A stretch of DNA of 64,000 bases, from positions 13,694-77,693 of the forward strand of contig CAZCOG010000029.1 in the NCBI GenBank assembly GCA_964500445.1, given 5' to 3'. Within the stretch, counting starts at the first letter, position 1. Each line of letters opens with the position of its first letter. The position numbers and the translations under genes were made by a program. Source of the stretch: Persicitalea sp964500445 (lineage in GTDB: Bacteria > Bacteroidota > Bacteroidia > Cytophagales > Spirosomataceae). The notes below the pieces were generated by a model, which was not told the DNA's origin, made no database searches, and was given only the letters and a program-made list of their open reading frames with translations. Positions 51,388 through 60,824 of this stretch are shown here, one piece after another.

Positions 51388-51405
51388 GGTCCGTCTATGC
51401 GGACC
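51388..51405 (+). promoter_or_regulatory. Hairpin in the actE-actF spacer
   Basis: GGTCCG and CGGACC pair around TCTATG, 11 bp before the actF ATG. It may tune actF translation or protect the mRNA after a cut. Confidence 0.45.
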
Positions 51406-51416
51406 ATTAAATAAAG

Positions 51417-52733
51417 ATGGCATCAGTACACGCAATACCTTCCGTAGAGGAGGAGTTCATTTTTACCTCAGGAGCCAGAACAAAACTGCTGATTGGTGGC
51501 GGCATTGGACTCGCTATGGTCTTGATTGGCGCATTTCTTCTGGCCACTGGTTCTGGCCATGAAGCAGCTGAAGCTGCGCATGGTGCAGCGGCAGGAGCTG
51601 CCGGGCATGGCGAGGAAGCCGCTCACGCAGGAAACTGGATGACCAGAATTTGGGCCAACCTTTGGGTCAATGCCGTTTACTTTACAGGTATTTCAGTGAT
51701 AGGAATGTTTTTCATTTCCTATAATTATCTCGCTGAGGCAGGCTGGTCGGCAGTATTTAAGCGCATTCCCGAAGCGATGCCTGCATTTCTGCCTGTGACC
51801 TTTGTTATTATGCTGATTGCTTTTTTTCTGGGCGGTCACGACTTGTTTCACTGGACGCACGAAGAGTTGTTTGACCCAGGTAATAAGCTTTATGATCCTA
51901 TTATTTCCGGTAAACGAAGCTATCTTAATACTCCTTTCTTCCTTATCAGAATGGTGATCTATTTCGCGTCCTGGTATTTTCTATGGCGGGTTTTAAGGAA
52001 TTTATCTCTGGAAGAAGATCAGATAGGCGGTACAACTAACTACTATAAGTCAATTCGTTACGGTACGGCTTTCCTTGTAGTTTTCGCGATCACCTCCTCG
52101 ACCTCCGCCTGGGATTTTGTGATGTCGATTGACACGCACTGGTTCAGTACCATGTTTGGATGGTACACGCTGGCGAGTTGGCACGTGAGTGGATTGGCTG
52201 TTATTACTTTGACAGTGGTCACGCTACGCGAGATGGGTTATCTCCGCGCAGTGAATAACAGCCACCTGCGCGATTTGGGTAAATTCGTTTTTGCTTTCAG
52301 TATTTTCTGGACTTATGTGTGGTTTGCACAGTTCTTGTTGATTTATTATGCCAATTTGCCAGAGGAGGCCATATACTATCGCTCTCGTTTTAGTGGTTAC
52401 GGAGGCATCTATCAGGCACCGTTTTTCATCAACCTTTTTCTAAACTTTTTCTTCCCTTTCCTAGTTCTGATGACTAGGGATTCGAAGATGACGCATTCCA
52501 TTTTGAAGGTAGCCTGTTGGAGCGTTTTGATTGGGCATTACTTTGATTTTTATACCAATATTATGCCTGGTTCGGTAGGAGCTAACGGAGGTTTTGGTCC
52601 GGTAGAATTTGGTTTTATCCTGATTTTCGTTTGTGCTTTCATCTGGTCTGTTTCCACCCAACTAACTAAGGCCAACCTAATTCCAAGGAATCACCCGATG
52701 CTGGAAGAATCACTGCACCACGACATTGCTTAA
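51417..52733 (+). CDS. actF: Alternative complex III subunit ActF, second quinone-binding subunit
   Basis: The 438-aa product has about ten transmembrane helices and resembles ActC-type quinol subunits (WMTRIWANLWVNAVYFTGIS, then ASWHVSGLAVITLTVVTLRE). An Ala/His-rich N-terminal segment (EAAEAAHGAAAGAAGHGEEA) follows the first helix and may bind a metal. It is annotated in the family as the quinol:cytochrome c oxidoreductase quinone-binding subunit 2. Confidence 0.9.
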   Translation: MASVHAIPSVEEEFIFTSGARTKLLIGGGIGLAMVLIGAFLLATGSGHEAAEAAHGAAAGAAGHGEEAAHAGNWMTRIWANLWVNAVYFTGISVIGMFFISYNYLAEAGWSAVFKRIPEAMPAFLPVTFVIMLIAFFLGGHDLFHWTHEELFDPGNKLYDPIISGKRSYLNTPFFLIRMVIYFASWYFLWRVLRNLSLEEDQIGGTTNYYKSIRYGTAFLVVFAITSSTSAWDFVMSIDTHWFSTMFGWYTLASWHVSGLAVITLTVVTLREMGYLRAVNNSHLRDLGKFVFAFSIFWTYVWFAQFLLIYYANLPEEAIYYRSRFSGYGGIYQAPFFINLFLNFFFPFLVLMTRDSKMTHSILKVACWSVLIGHYFDFYTNIMPGSVGANGGFGPVEFGFILIFVCAFIWSVSTQLTKANLIPRNHPMLEESLHHDIA

Positions 52734-52754
52734 ACAGTTTAAAGAAATATTCTC

Positions 52755-53891
52755 ATGTCCTATTTAATTGCGATAATTGCCGTCATTTTCCTGGCCCTGA
52801 CCATCCTTGTCATTTCCCGACTGCAAAAGGTAATGAAAGGTGTCAACGCGGTAGATACTAATGGCGAGGATGCAAGACCCGGAGGAAATAAGTGGAACGG
52901 TAATATGTTCCTGATTTTCATGGTGCTGGGGCTGATAGGTTTTGTCTGGTCTTACCTAAGTGCCGAGCCTGATTTTCTTCCTACTGCTTCTTCCGTTCAT
53001 GGACGCCGTACTGACGACTTGTTTTGGTTTTCGATGGGAATACTGACAATTCCATTTATTATTGTCAATATCCTTTTATTTTACTTTTCCTGGAGATATC
53101 AATACAAAGCAGGCCAAAAAGCAACCTATTATCCTGAGAACCATCGGCTAGAACTGATATGGACAGTAATCCCTGCGGTAGTAATGGCCTTGCTTGTATT
53201 CACCGGATGGAGAGCGTGGTCAGACATCATGTCGGAAGCACCGAAAGATGCCGAAGTTTTTGAGATAATGGGCAAGCAGTTTGGATGGTACGTACGGTAC
53301 CCGGGTGTAGATAATAATAAACTCGGGAACTATAATTACAAACTGATTGATGCTCAGAATGAAATGGGGATCGATTTGTCGGATGAAAATGCCTTTGATG
53401 ATTTTGTCAGCACGGCTGAATTACACATCCCAGTTAATAAGCCTGTTCTTTTAAAAATTCGGGCTCGTGATGTATTGCACAGCGTATTCATTCCACACAT
53501 GCGTGTAAAAATGGATGCGGTACCTGGTATGCCCACTAAATTTTGGTTTGTAGCCGATAAATCAACGGCAGAGATGAAAGCCGAGCTCAATAATCCTGAC
53601 TTCGATTATGAAATTGCATGTACCGAGATTTGTGGTACTGGGCATTTCAGTATGCGCCTTCGGTTAATTGTGGAAGACGAAGCTTCTTATCGCCGGTGGA
53701 TGGCAGAACAAAAGACTTTCTTGGAAACTTATCCCGATTACCTGGCTAAGGTCCCGGACAATTTAAAGGCGAAAGCCATGAAGTATATACCTGCCGAAGC
53801 ACCAGCGGTTGCCAACCCCGACAGCACAATGGCTACGGAGACAGGCAGTAGTAATACTACTGGCATTGGTACTTCGGCTTCACTTCGTTAA
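52755..53891 (+). CDS. coxB: Cytochrome c oxidase subunit II
   Basis: The 378-aa product has three hydrophobic N-terminal stretches and a cupredoxin domain. The CuA site is complete: His in LHSVFIPHMRVK, then C289-x3-C293-x3-H297-x2-M300 (CTEICGTGHFSM). There is no cytochrome c domain at the C-terminus, so the enzyme is of aa3 rather than fused caa3 form, unless the donor heme is supplied by ActA or ActE. It follows actF by 21 bp. Confidence 0.94.
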   Translation: MSYLIAIIAVIFLALTILVISRLQKVMKGVNAVDTNGEDARPGGNKWNGNMFLIFMVLGLIGFVWSYLSAEPDFLPTASSVHGRRTDDLFWFSMGILTIPFIIVNILLFYFSWRYQYKAGQKATYYPENHRLELIWTVIPAVVMALLVFTGWRAWSDIMSEAPKDAEVFEIMGKQFGWYVRYPGVDNNKLGNYNYKLIDAQNEMGIDLSDENAFDDFVSTAELHIPVNKPVLLKIRARDVLHSVFIPHMRVKMDAVPGMPTKFWFVADKSTAEMKAELNNPDFDYEIACTEICGTGHFSMRLRLIVEDEASYRRWMAEQKTFLETYPDYLAKVPDNLKAKAMKYIPAEAPAVANPDSTMATETGSSNTTGIGTSASLR

Positions 53892-53919
53892 TTTCAAACT
53901 CATTTAATTCTTCGCAAAT

Positions 53920-55800
53920 ATGTCAACATTATCAACCGGAACTGACGTAGTCGTGTACGAAGAAGAACACGTACATCATGACGACCCCAACTTTTGGCGG
54001 AAGTATATTTTCTCAGAGGATCATAAAGTAATTGCCAAGCAGTACCTGATCTCAGGTATTTTCTGGGCTATGCTGGGCATTGCTATGTCCGTTGTCTTTC
54101 GGATTCAACTCGGTTTTCCCGATGCTGATATTTCCTGGTTAAAGCCTGTATTAGGCCAATGGATCAGTGAAACTGGTAAACTTGATCCTAATTTTTACTT
54201 GGCTTTGGTTACAATGCATGGTACCATTATGGTATTCTTTGTATTGACTGCGGGTTTAAGTGGTACTTTTAGTAACTTCTTGATCCCCTTACAGATTGGA
54301 GCACGCGACATGGCTTCTGGTTTCCTGAATATGCTTTCGTACTGGTTCTTCTTTACGGCTAGCGTAATCATGTTTGCCTCTTTATTTTTGCAAACGGGAC
54401 CGGCAGCGGGTGGCTGGGTAGTTTATCCGCCATTAAGTGCATTGCCACAGGCACACTTAGGTTCAGAGTTGGGCATGAGTTTGTGGTTAATCAGTATGGC
54501 ACTCTTCATTGTGTCGCAGTTGCTGGGCGGTATCAACTATATCACAACAGTAATTAACCTGCGGACCCGCGGTATGACTTTCAATAAACTGCCATTAACA
54601 ATCTGGGCATTCCTGATTACGGCGGTATTGGGTCTTATTTCTTTCCCCGTTTTACTCTCCGCTGCTCTACTATTGATCTTCGACAGAAACTTCGGTACTA
54701 GTTTCTACCTTTCGGAAATATATATTGCGGGCGAAGCACTTCCCAATGTAGGTGGTAGCCCAATACTGTTCCAGCACTTGTTCTGGTTCCTGGGACACCC
54801 AGAAGTGTATATCGTATTGCTTCCCGCCTTGGGAATCACTTCCGAGATCATCGCCACCAATTCTCGTAAGCCGATTTTTGGCTACCGTGCCATGATCGCT
54901 TCTCTGCTTGGCATTGCCTTCCTGGCATTCATTGTATGGGCACACCATATGTTTGTGACGGGTATGAACCCATTCCTGGGATCTGTATTCATGTTCTTAA
55001 CGCTGATCATTGCAGTACCATCCGCTGTAAAAGCATTTAATTACATCACTACGCTGTGGAAAGGTAATATTGTGTTTACCCCGGCTATGCTTTTTTCCAT
55101 TGGCTTGGTGTCGTTCTTCGTTTCGGGTGGATTGACGGGTATTATCCTGGGAAATAGTGCGTTGGATATTCAGTTGCATGATACTTACTTTGTGGTAGCT
55201 CACTTCCATATCGTGATGGGGGCAGCCTCAGCTTTTGGCTTCTTTGCCGGAGTCTATCACTGGTTCCCCAAGATGTTCGGTCGGATGATGAACAATACGC
55301 TAGGCCAAATTCACTTCTGGATGACTTTCATCGGGGTATACTTGGTGTTCTTCCCACTTCATTATATCGGTATTGCTGGCTTCCCACGTCGTTATTACCA
55401 ATTCACGACCTACGATTTCACTAGCTCTTACACGGATTTGAATATGTTTGTGACAGTCGCGGCCATTATGACTTTCCTGGCGCAGTTTGTCTTCATCTAT
55501 AACTTCTTTTCCAGCATTTTCACTGGCAAGCGTTCGCCGCAGAATCCATGGCGTTCTAATACGCTGGAATGGACGGCTCCTATCAATCCCGGTCACGGTA
55601 ACTGGCCTGGTGAGATACCTGCAGTGTACCGATGGTCTTATGATTATAGCAAGCCTGGTGCTGCCGAAGACTTTATTCCTCAAAATGTGCCTTACTCGCA
55701 GACTCTTGAATCCAATCTTCCACACGAAAACGAGGAGATAAAAATGGAAGCCGAGATTGAGGCGCAAAACTTCAATGACCAGTTCGACCAACCTCATTGA
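53920..55800 (+). CDS. coxA: Cytochrome c oxidase subunit I
   Basis: The 626-aa product has twelve or more helices and the heme-copper oxidase signatures. HPEVY (293-297) gives the CuB ligand His crosslinked to Tyr and the A1-type gating Glu (E295). HHMFVTG carries two further CuB ligands, and HDTYFVVAHFHIVMG the heme ligands. It reduces oxygen to water and pumps protons. The 3' end overlaps ctaA by 26 bp. Confidence 0.96.
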   Translation: MSTLSTGTDVVVYEEEHVHHDDPNFWRKYIFSEDHKVIAKQYLISGIFWAMLGIAMSVVFRIQLGFPDADISWLKPVLGQWISETGKLDPNFYLALVTMHGTIMVFFVLTAGLSGTFSNFLIPLQIGARDMASGFLNMLSYWFFFTASVIMFASLFLQTGPAAGGWVVYPPLSALPQAHLGSELGMSLWLISMALFIVSQLLGGINYITTVINLRTRGMTFNKLPLTIWAFLITAVLGLISFPVLLSAALLLIFDRNFGTSFYLSEIYIAGEALPNVGGSPILFQHLFWFLGHPEVYIVLLPALGITSEIIATNSRKPIFGYRAMIASLLGIAFLAFIVWAHHMFVTGMNPFLGSVFMFLTLIIAVPSAVKAFNYITTLWKGNIVFTPAMLFSIGLVSFFVSGGLTGIILGNSALDIQLHDTYFVVAHFHIVMGAASAFGFFAGVYHWFPKMFGRMMNNTLGQIHFWMTFIGVYLVFFPLHYIGIAGFPRRYYQFTTYDFTSSYTDLNMFVTVAAIMTFLAQFVFIYNFFSSIFTGKRSPQNPWRSNTLEWTAPINPGHGNWPGEIPAVYRWSYDYSKPGAAEDFIPQNVPYSQTLESNLPHENEEIKMEAEIEAQNFNDQFDQPH

Positions 55801-56794
55801 TTCCCGACATAATCGCCTTTTCCGGCGTCTGACTTTAGTGACAGTAGTCACGGTGTACCTGCTTATTATAGCTGGTGGCGTCGTCAGAAGCACCGGAGCA
55901 GGCATGGGCTGTCCCGATTGGCCCAAATGCTTTGGTAGCTGGGTACCTCCAACTGAGGTATCACAGCTACCATCGAATTATCAGGAAATCTACGGAGCTA
56001 AATTAAAAGGAGAGGTAGAATTCAATGCGGTCAAGACATGGATTGAATATGTCAATCGACTTTTGGGCGCATTCACGGGGATTCTAATTTTTGCTGTTTT
56101 AGTGGTCTCTGTTCCTTTCCTGCGTTCAGGTCATTCCAAATTATTCTACGCTAGTTTAGCAGCCTTTATTCTGGTTGGCTTTCAAGGCTGGCTCGGCTCC
56201 AAAGTAGTTTCAACTGAACTTCATCCCTTGATGATTACGCTGCATATGGTTGTAGCGATCGTCATTGTGTTTGTGTTGCTTTATATCTTAGCGCGCAGCT
56301 ATTCTGATAAGCTGGCTGTAGGGAAGATCAATGCTGAGAAACGTCTTAAAACTATTGTTCTTACAGTCATTGGTTTATCATTTGTTCAGATCATAATTGG
56401 TACCCAAGTACGGGAAGCTATTGATTTGGTAGTCGCTCGGATGGGATACGCATCTCGCAGCCAATGGATCGATGAACTGGGGCTAACATTTTACGTGCAC
56501 AGGTCGTTTTCTATCCTAGTGCTAGCAGCCAATGTTCTTCTTTATTTCCGGGTGAAGAAACATGTTACGCCCTTTAGTCCATTATATCCTTTAGCCCGCT
56601 GGACACTGCTAATTGTAGGAGTGGAAATAGTCGTAGGGATAATTTTGGCCTATATGGGGGTACCTGCATTTGCACAACCTATTCACCTGACTTTGGCTGT
56701 TCTTTTGGCGGGCGTCCAGTTTATTATGTTACTGAGTTTAAACATGAATACAAAAGTGGAAAACTATCCGCAGCTGGCGACCGAATTATCCTGA
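55775..56794 (+). CDS. ctaA: Heme A synthase
   Basis: The 339-aa product has about eight helices and the COX15/CtaA motifs: AGGVVRSTGAGMGCPDWPKCFG with its Cys pair, and His ligands in VHRSFSILVLAANV. It converts heme O to heme A for the oxidase. The ATG at 55775 is preferred over 55757; the gene overlaps coxA by 26 bp, which suggests coupled translation. Confidence 0.93.
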   Translation: MTSSTNLIDSRHNRLFRRLTLVTVVTVYLLIIAGGVVRSTGAGMGCPDWPKCFGSWVPPTEVSQLPSNYQEIYGAKLKGEVEFNAVKTWIEYVNRLLGAFTGILIFAVLVVSVPFLRSGHSKLFYASLAAFILVGFQGWLGSKVVSTELHPLMITLHMVVAIVIVFVLLYILARSYSDKLAVGKINAEKRLKTIVLTVIGLSFVQIIIGTQVREAIDLVVARMGYASRSQWIDELGLTFYVHRSFSILVLAANVLLYFRVKKHVTPFSPLYPLARWTLLIVGVEIVVGIILAYMGVPAFAQPIHLTLAVLLAGVQFIMLLSLNMNTKVENYPQLATELS

Positions 56795-56836
56795 ATACAA
56801 ACAGATTTTTAAAACATTAAAAACTATAAGCAACGA

Positions 56837-57730
56837 ATGATCGCATCCGACAATAGTTTGTCAAGTGGAAGTTTAGTTGGGAATAAAATAAAAGCTTTTT
56901 TTGAGCTATTGAAGTTTCGTCTGGCAGCCTTGGTAGCCTTTTCGGGGGCCTTCGGGTATAGTCTGGCAATGCCAGCGATTAATTGGGGAATGCTGGGGCT
57001 GTTTTGCCTGGCGGCAATTGGTATTACCGGGACTGCTAACATAATCAATCAGATCATCGAAATCGATCTGGATAAGTTAATGAAAAGAACTGCTGATCGT
57101 CCGCTGCCAAGCGGTAGAGTTACGATTCAGGAGGCTGCGATTTGGGGCATTTTACTCGGAGTTTCATCGCTTCTGATTTTCGCCTTATTCTTTAATATTA
57201 CAACTGCATTACTCGCTGCGCTTTCTACAGTTCTCTACGGATTTGTTTACACTCCCCTAAAAAGGGTTGGTCCTATTGCGGTCTTTGTTGGAGCAATTCC
57301 AGGTGCTTTTCCTCCTATGATAGGCTGGATTGCGGCCACTAACCATTTCGGCCTGGAGCCGGGTATTCTGTTTGCGATTCAATTTTTCTGGCAGTTCCCC
57401 CATTTTTGGGCCATTGCCTGGGTATTGGATGAAGATTACAAAAGGGCTGGTTTCAAAATGCTTCCTTCCAAAGGTGGCAAGGACCTCAATACGACTATCC
57501 AGATTATGATCTGGACGCTCTGCTTGATCCCTATCGGCTGGCTGCCTTTTAAGTTGGGGATGACTGGAATCAACTCTGCCTTCATTGCCACCATATTTGG
57601 TGTTCTATTCCTGGCCCAAACCTTTCACCTTATGCGCAAATGCACGGATAAAACCGCATTGCAGCTAATGTTTGGTTCATTTATATACCTGCCAATTGTA
57701 CAAATAGCGTTTTTAATCGATAAGATCTAA
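56837..57730 (+). CDS. ctaB: Protoheme IX farnesyltransferase
   Basis: The 297-aa polytopic enzyme makes heme O from heme B and farnesyl diphosphate. The UbiA-family motif is NIINQIIEIDLDKLMKRTAD followed by RPLPSG, with the first Asp site at D-x3-D, and the second aspartate-rich loop in WVLDEDYKRAGFKM. It precedes the subunit III genes across a spacer with two hairpins. Confidence 0.94.
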   Translation: MIASDNSLSSGSLVGNKIKAFFELLKFRLAALVAFSGAFGYSLAMPAINWGMLGLFCLAAIGITGTANIINQIIEIDLDKLMKRTADRPLPSGRVTIQEAAIWGILLGVSSLLIFALFFNITTALLAALSTVLYGFVYTPLKRVGPIAVFVGAIPGAFPPMIGWIAATNHFGLEPGILFAIQFFWQFPHFWAIAWVLDEDYKRAGFKMLPSKGGKDLNTTIQIMIWTLCLIPIGWLPFKLGMTGINSAFIATIFGVLFLAQTFHLMRKCTDKTALQLMFGSFIYLPIVQIAFLIDKI

Positions 57731-57731
57731 C

Positions 57732-57774
57732 GCGAATTTATTCGCTTAGTTAACACCAGACAGTTATAACTGTC
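57732..57774. repeat. Two adjacent dyads in the ctaB-coxC spacer
   Basis: GCGAA-TTTA-TTCGC (57732-57745) is followed by the perfect 16-bp palindrome GACAGTTATAACTGTC (57759-57774). Neither is followed by a U-run. They may act as an operator pair or as an mRNA processing signal. Confidence 0.45.
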
Positions 57775-57793
57775 ATTTAGTAGAAAATTAAAG

Positions 57794-58381
57794 ATGGAAG
57801 TAACACATCAAATTCCCATACAAAAAGAACCGGAAGCTACCCTTTCGGTAGATCCAAAGAAGTTTATTCTCTGGCTCTTCATCGTCAGTATCGTTATGCT
57901 CTTTGCCTCGCAGACCAGTGCTTACTTGGTGCGTCGGGCAGAAGGAAACTGGCTTGAATTTCAGATGCCCGTTGTCTTTTGGTACAGTACAGTGGTTCTG
58001 TTTTTCAGCAGTATTAGTATGCAATGGGCCTATATTTCGGCAAAAAAAGATAATTTCACCCAACTGAAAACGGCAATTTCTATTACTTTTGCGCTGGGAC
58101 TCCTGTTTCTTGGCATGCAGTTTCAGGGCTGGCGGGAAATGGTAGACATGAAAGTCTACTTTGTAGGCAATCCGTCAGGATCGTTTTTGTACGTATTTAC
58201 AGGCTTACACGGTTTCCACCTGATCAGCGGCCTGATCGTTCTGCTTACTGCCCTGGTGGCAGCATTTCGATTCAAGGTACATGCCAAAAACCTGCGTCGC
58301 ATTGAGATTTGCGCTACCTATTGGCACTTTTTGGATTTTCTTTGGATCTATTTGTTTTTCTTTTTATTGACTTTCAATTGA
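57794..58381 (+). CDS. Cytochrome c oxidase subunit III, first copy
   Basis: The 195-aa product has about five helices and the subunit III pattern (FILWLFIVSIVMLFASQTSA, LHGFHLISGLIVLLTALVAA, ATYWHFLDFLWIYLFFFLL). The C-terminal H-F-x-D/W motif matches subunit III. It is the shorter form that lacks the first two helices of the mitochondrial-type protein. A second subunit III gene follows 15 bp later. Confidence 0.87.
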   Translation: MEVTHQIPIQKEPEATLSVDPKKFILWLFIVSIVMLFASQTSAYLVRRAEGNWLEFQMPVVFWYSTVVLFFSSISMQWAYISAKKDNFTQLKTAISITFALGLLFLGMQFQGWREMVDMKVYFVGNPSGSFLYVFTGLHGFHLISGLIVLLTALVAAFRFKVHAKNLRRIEICATYWHFLDFLWIYLFFFLLTFN

Positions 58382-58396
58382 TAATTTAACGACGCG

Positions 58397-59161
58397 ATGG
58401 CTGCAACGACTACCGACACCCTACCCAGAAGAATGTGGCTGGGGGGCATTGAACCTATGAAAGCCAGCTACGGCAAGCTGATGATGTGGTTCTTCCTCAT
58501 CTCGGATACCTTTACTTTTTCAGCTCTGCTGGTTTCTTACGGATTGGTACGGTTTAGCTATCCCGCTTACGATGGAGCAGTAGCCGATTTTACCTTCTCC
58601 AACCTGTATTGGCCTATTCCTGAAAAGGTTTATGAAGCGGTCCCTTTCCTGCACGGTATCGAACTGCCTTTGGTGTTTGTCGGTATCATGACATTCATCC
58701 TTATTTTCAGCAGTGTTACCATGGTTCTTGCTGTAGAGGCAGGCCATCGTATGGACCGTTCGGCGGTTGAAGTGTATATGCTTTGGACTATTCTGGGTGG
58801 TTTTACATTTTTAGGCTGCCAGGCTTGGGAATGGTCTCACTTTATTCACGGTACCGAAAGTGGTTCCGTCATTCGTGAAATTGTGAACGGGCAATGGGTA
58901 GAGCGAACAATTTTTGGAGCCAATCTGACTGAAAACCAGTACGGACCTCCTGCTTTTGCTGATTTCTTTTTCTTCATCACAGGTTTCCATGGTACGCACG
59001 TTTTCAGCGGAGTGCTATTAAATATTCTGATTTATTATCGTGCCGCTACGGGGTACTATGATCGTCGCGGTCATTATGAAATGGTGGAGAAGGTTGGCCT
59101 TTATTGGCACTTTGTCGATCTGGTATGGGTATTCGTATTTACTTTCTTCTATCTGGTTTAA
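58397..59161 (+). CDS. Cytochrome c oxidase subunit III, second copy
   Basis: The 254-aa product is a longer subunit III with about six helices and the motifs FHGTHVFSGVLLNILIYYRA and KVGLYWHFVDLVWVFVFTFFYLV. It has an insertion (about 150-190) carrying a glycine-rich loop. Subunit III stabilises subunit I and its proton uptake path. Paired subunit III genes are regular in Bacteroidota oxidase operons. Confidence 0.87.
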   Translation: MAATTTDTLPRRMWLGGIEPMKASYGKLMMWFFLISDTFTFSALLVSYGLVRFSYPAYDGAVADFTFSNLYWPIPEKVYEAVPFLHGIELPLVFVGIMTFILIFSSVTMVLAVEAGHRMDRSAVEVYMLWTILGGFTFLGCQAWEWSHFIHGTESGSVIREIVNGQWVERTIFGANLTENQYGPPAFADFFFFITGFHGTHVFSGVLLNILIYYRAATGYYDRRGHYEMVEKVGLYWHFVDLVWVFVFTFFYLV

Positions 59162-59182
59162 GTCCTTTAAATAAAAATAATC

Positions 59183-59530
59183 ATGGCTGAAATACACGCA
59201 ACACCCCGCGAAGCGGCCGCTCGCCACGACGATATTCCTGTCGATGGCGGTGCAGCACAACGTAAACAGATTTGGAAAGTCTTTATTATACTGTCTGTTA
59301 TAACGGCATTTGAATTCTTGATTGCCTTTACGTTGCACGCTAGTTTGTTAAAGGTGGCAATCTTTGTAGGTCTCACTATTGTGAAGGCATTCTACATTGT
59401 GGGAGAATTCATGCACCTGAAGCATGAGGTGAAATCTCTGATTTGGTCCATTCTGATTCCGGTTATTTTTGTAGTATGGCTGCTATTGGCATTGATGCTG
59501 GAGGGCGGCTCGATCTTTGAAGCGAGGTAA
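59183..59530 (+). CDS. Cytochrome c oxidase subunit IV
   Basis: The 115-aa product has a soluble N-terminus with a basic stretch and three helices (about 35-53, 60-78 and 85-105; the second includes the FMHLKHEVKSL boundary). It matches the small prokaryotic subunit IV (COX4-like) encoded after subunit III in these operons. Confidence 0.82.
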   Translation: MAEIHATPREAAARHDDIPVDGGAAQRKQIWKVFIILSVITAFEFLIAFTLHASLLKVAIFVGLTIVKAFYIVGEFMHLKHEVKSLIWSILIPVIFVVWLLLALMLEGGSIFEAR

Positions 59531-59537
59531 ACTACCC

Positions 59538-60191
59538 ATGCGGAAATACATAAAAACCGGGTTACTGATGCTTACATTGGTATTCCCGGTTTTAATTTAT
59601 CTGTTCCTCAAAGTTTTTACTACCAACCACTACGATCTTCCCTATTTCGTGTCACTTAGGGATGTCGCGAACAACGCCATTGTCAATCCCGATGGCGATA
59701 CTACCTTCTACCAAATTCAGGATTTTTCTCTGATAACTGCTGACGGCAGTACTATCTCAGCGGCTTCTTTGCAAGGAAAAACAGTACTGGTAAGTACTCT
59801 CTCATTCCCCTGCGCTGACACCTGTAAGGAGGTTCTGAGTCAACTCGCCCGTGTTCAGAGTCTGCACCAGGATTATCCCGGATTTATTATTCTTACTTTA
59901 ATTGAAAAGAATAATGCACCACTTATTTCTTCAATAAAAGAGGTTAGAGAATCGGAAACAGGATGGCAGATTGCTCCCCTGTCAGATTCTACACTCAACT
60001 ATACTCTGCAAACTGTTTTTCGGTTAAACGAAAAAGTGCCGGGACTGAAAACCATTTCTTCCCAATCAAGGTTAAGTTTGGTGGACGGTGCGGGCTTCAT
60101 TCGTGGATTTTATGATACTGCTGACCCTGAGGAAATCGACCGTCTTATGGCTGAAATCAAAATCCTTGAACATAATCGGAAGCAGAACTAG
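59538..60191 (+). CDS. SCO-family thioredoxin-like protein, copper histidine missing
   Basis: The 217-aa product is anchored by one N-terminal helix and has the SCO/SenC thioredoxin fold with the copper-binding C-x3-C in FPCADTCKEVLSQL. The conserved His found a few residues before the LVD motif in Cu-binding SCO proteins is absent (SSQSRLSLVDGAGFIRG). It may act as a thiol-disulfide partner for the CuA site rather than a copper donor. The start is the ATG at 59538, not the TTG at 59517. It belongs to the oxidase operon. Confidence 0.78.
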   Translation: MRKYIKTGLLMLTLVFPVLIYLFLKVFTTNHYDLPYFVSLRDVANNAIVNPDGDTTFYQIQDFSLITADGSTISAASLQGKTVLVSTLSFPCADTCKEVLSQLARVQSLHQDYPGFIILTLIEKNNAPLISSIKEVRESETGWQIAPLSDSTLNYTLQTVFRLNEKVPGLKTISSQSRLSLVDGAGFIRGFYDTADPEEIDRLMAEIKILEHNRKQN

Positions 60192-60204
60192 GAAGTAATT
60201 GGAG

Positions 60205-60235
60205 AAACTGAGAATAGAGATACTATTCAGTTTTT
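60205..60235 (+). terminator. Weak terminator after the SCO gene
   Basis: AACT(GA)GAATAG and CTATTCAGTT form a bulged stem around AGATA with TTTTT after it. It may reduce read-through from the oxidase genes into the DUF420 gene. Confidence 0.4.
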
Positions 60236-60284
60236 ACAAAAAAGTACTACTTCACATTTTTATTCTCTATACTTTATAAATAAG

Positions 60285-60824
60285 TTGGAAACCTTATTTT
60301 TAGAAAAGAGCCGAAAGTACAACCGCCTTATCAATGTCTTGGCTGTGGCCATCCCGGTAGTTGTAGCGGTTTTATTGGGCGTAAGGCAAAAGGTCGATCT
60401 GGGGAGCTGGACTAAGATTCTGCCTCATGTCAATGCTATCGTCAATTCACTTACGGCTATACTGCTGGTAGTGGGTCTGCTTTTTATCCAAAGGAAAAAT
60501 GTTGCAGCGCACCGCCGTACCATGACGACTGCCTTCGTATTGGGCTCGCTGTTTTTGGTGAGTTATGTGCTGTATCATCTGAGTAATGAATCCACAGCGT
60601 TTGGTGGCGAAGGACTGATTCGGCCCATCTATTATTTCCTTCTGATAAGCCATATTGTACTGTCGGTCGTTGTGGTTTGGTTTGTGCTGAGGGCGGTTTA
60701 TTTTGCGTATAGCAATCAGATCGCTGAGCATAAGAAAGCGGTTAAATGGGCGTTTCCCATTTGGCTTTATGTAAGCATTACGGGTGTGATCGTCTATTTG
60801 TTAATCAGTCCTTATTACCAATGA
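60285..60824 (+). CDS. DUF420 membrane protein of the oxidase operon
   Basis: The 179-aa product has five hydrophobic helices (about 17-32, 42-62, 78-96, 110-132 and 150-172) and the DUF420 pattern, including HAIVNSLTAI-like HVNAIVNSLTAILLVVGLLF and HIVLSVVVVWFVL. DUF420 genes occur with heme-copper oxidase operons and are thought to aid assembly. The start is TTG; no ATG in frame nearby fits better. It overlaps the next gene by 4 bp. Confidence 0.82.
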   Translation: METLFLEKSRKYNRLINVLAVAIPVVVAVLLGVRQKVDLGSWTKILPHVNAIVNSLTAILLVVGLLFIQRKNVAAHRRTMTTAFVLGSLFLVSYVLYHLSNESTAFGGEGLIRPIYYFLLISHIVLSVVVVWFVLRAVYFAYSNQIAEHKKAVKWAFPIWLYVSITGVIVYLLISPYYQ

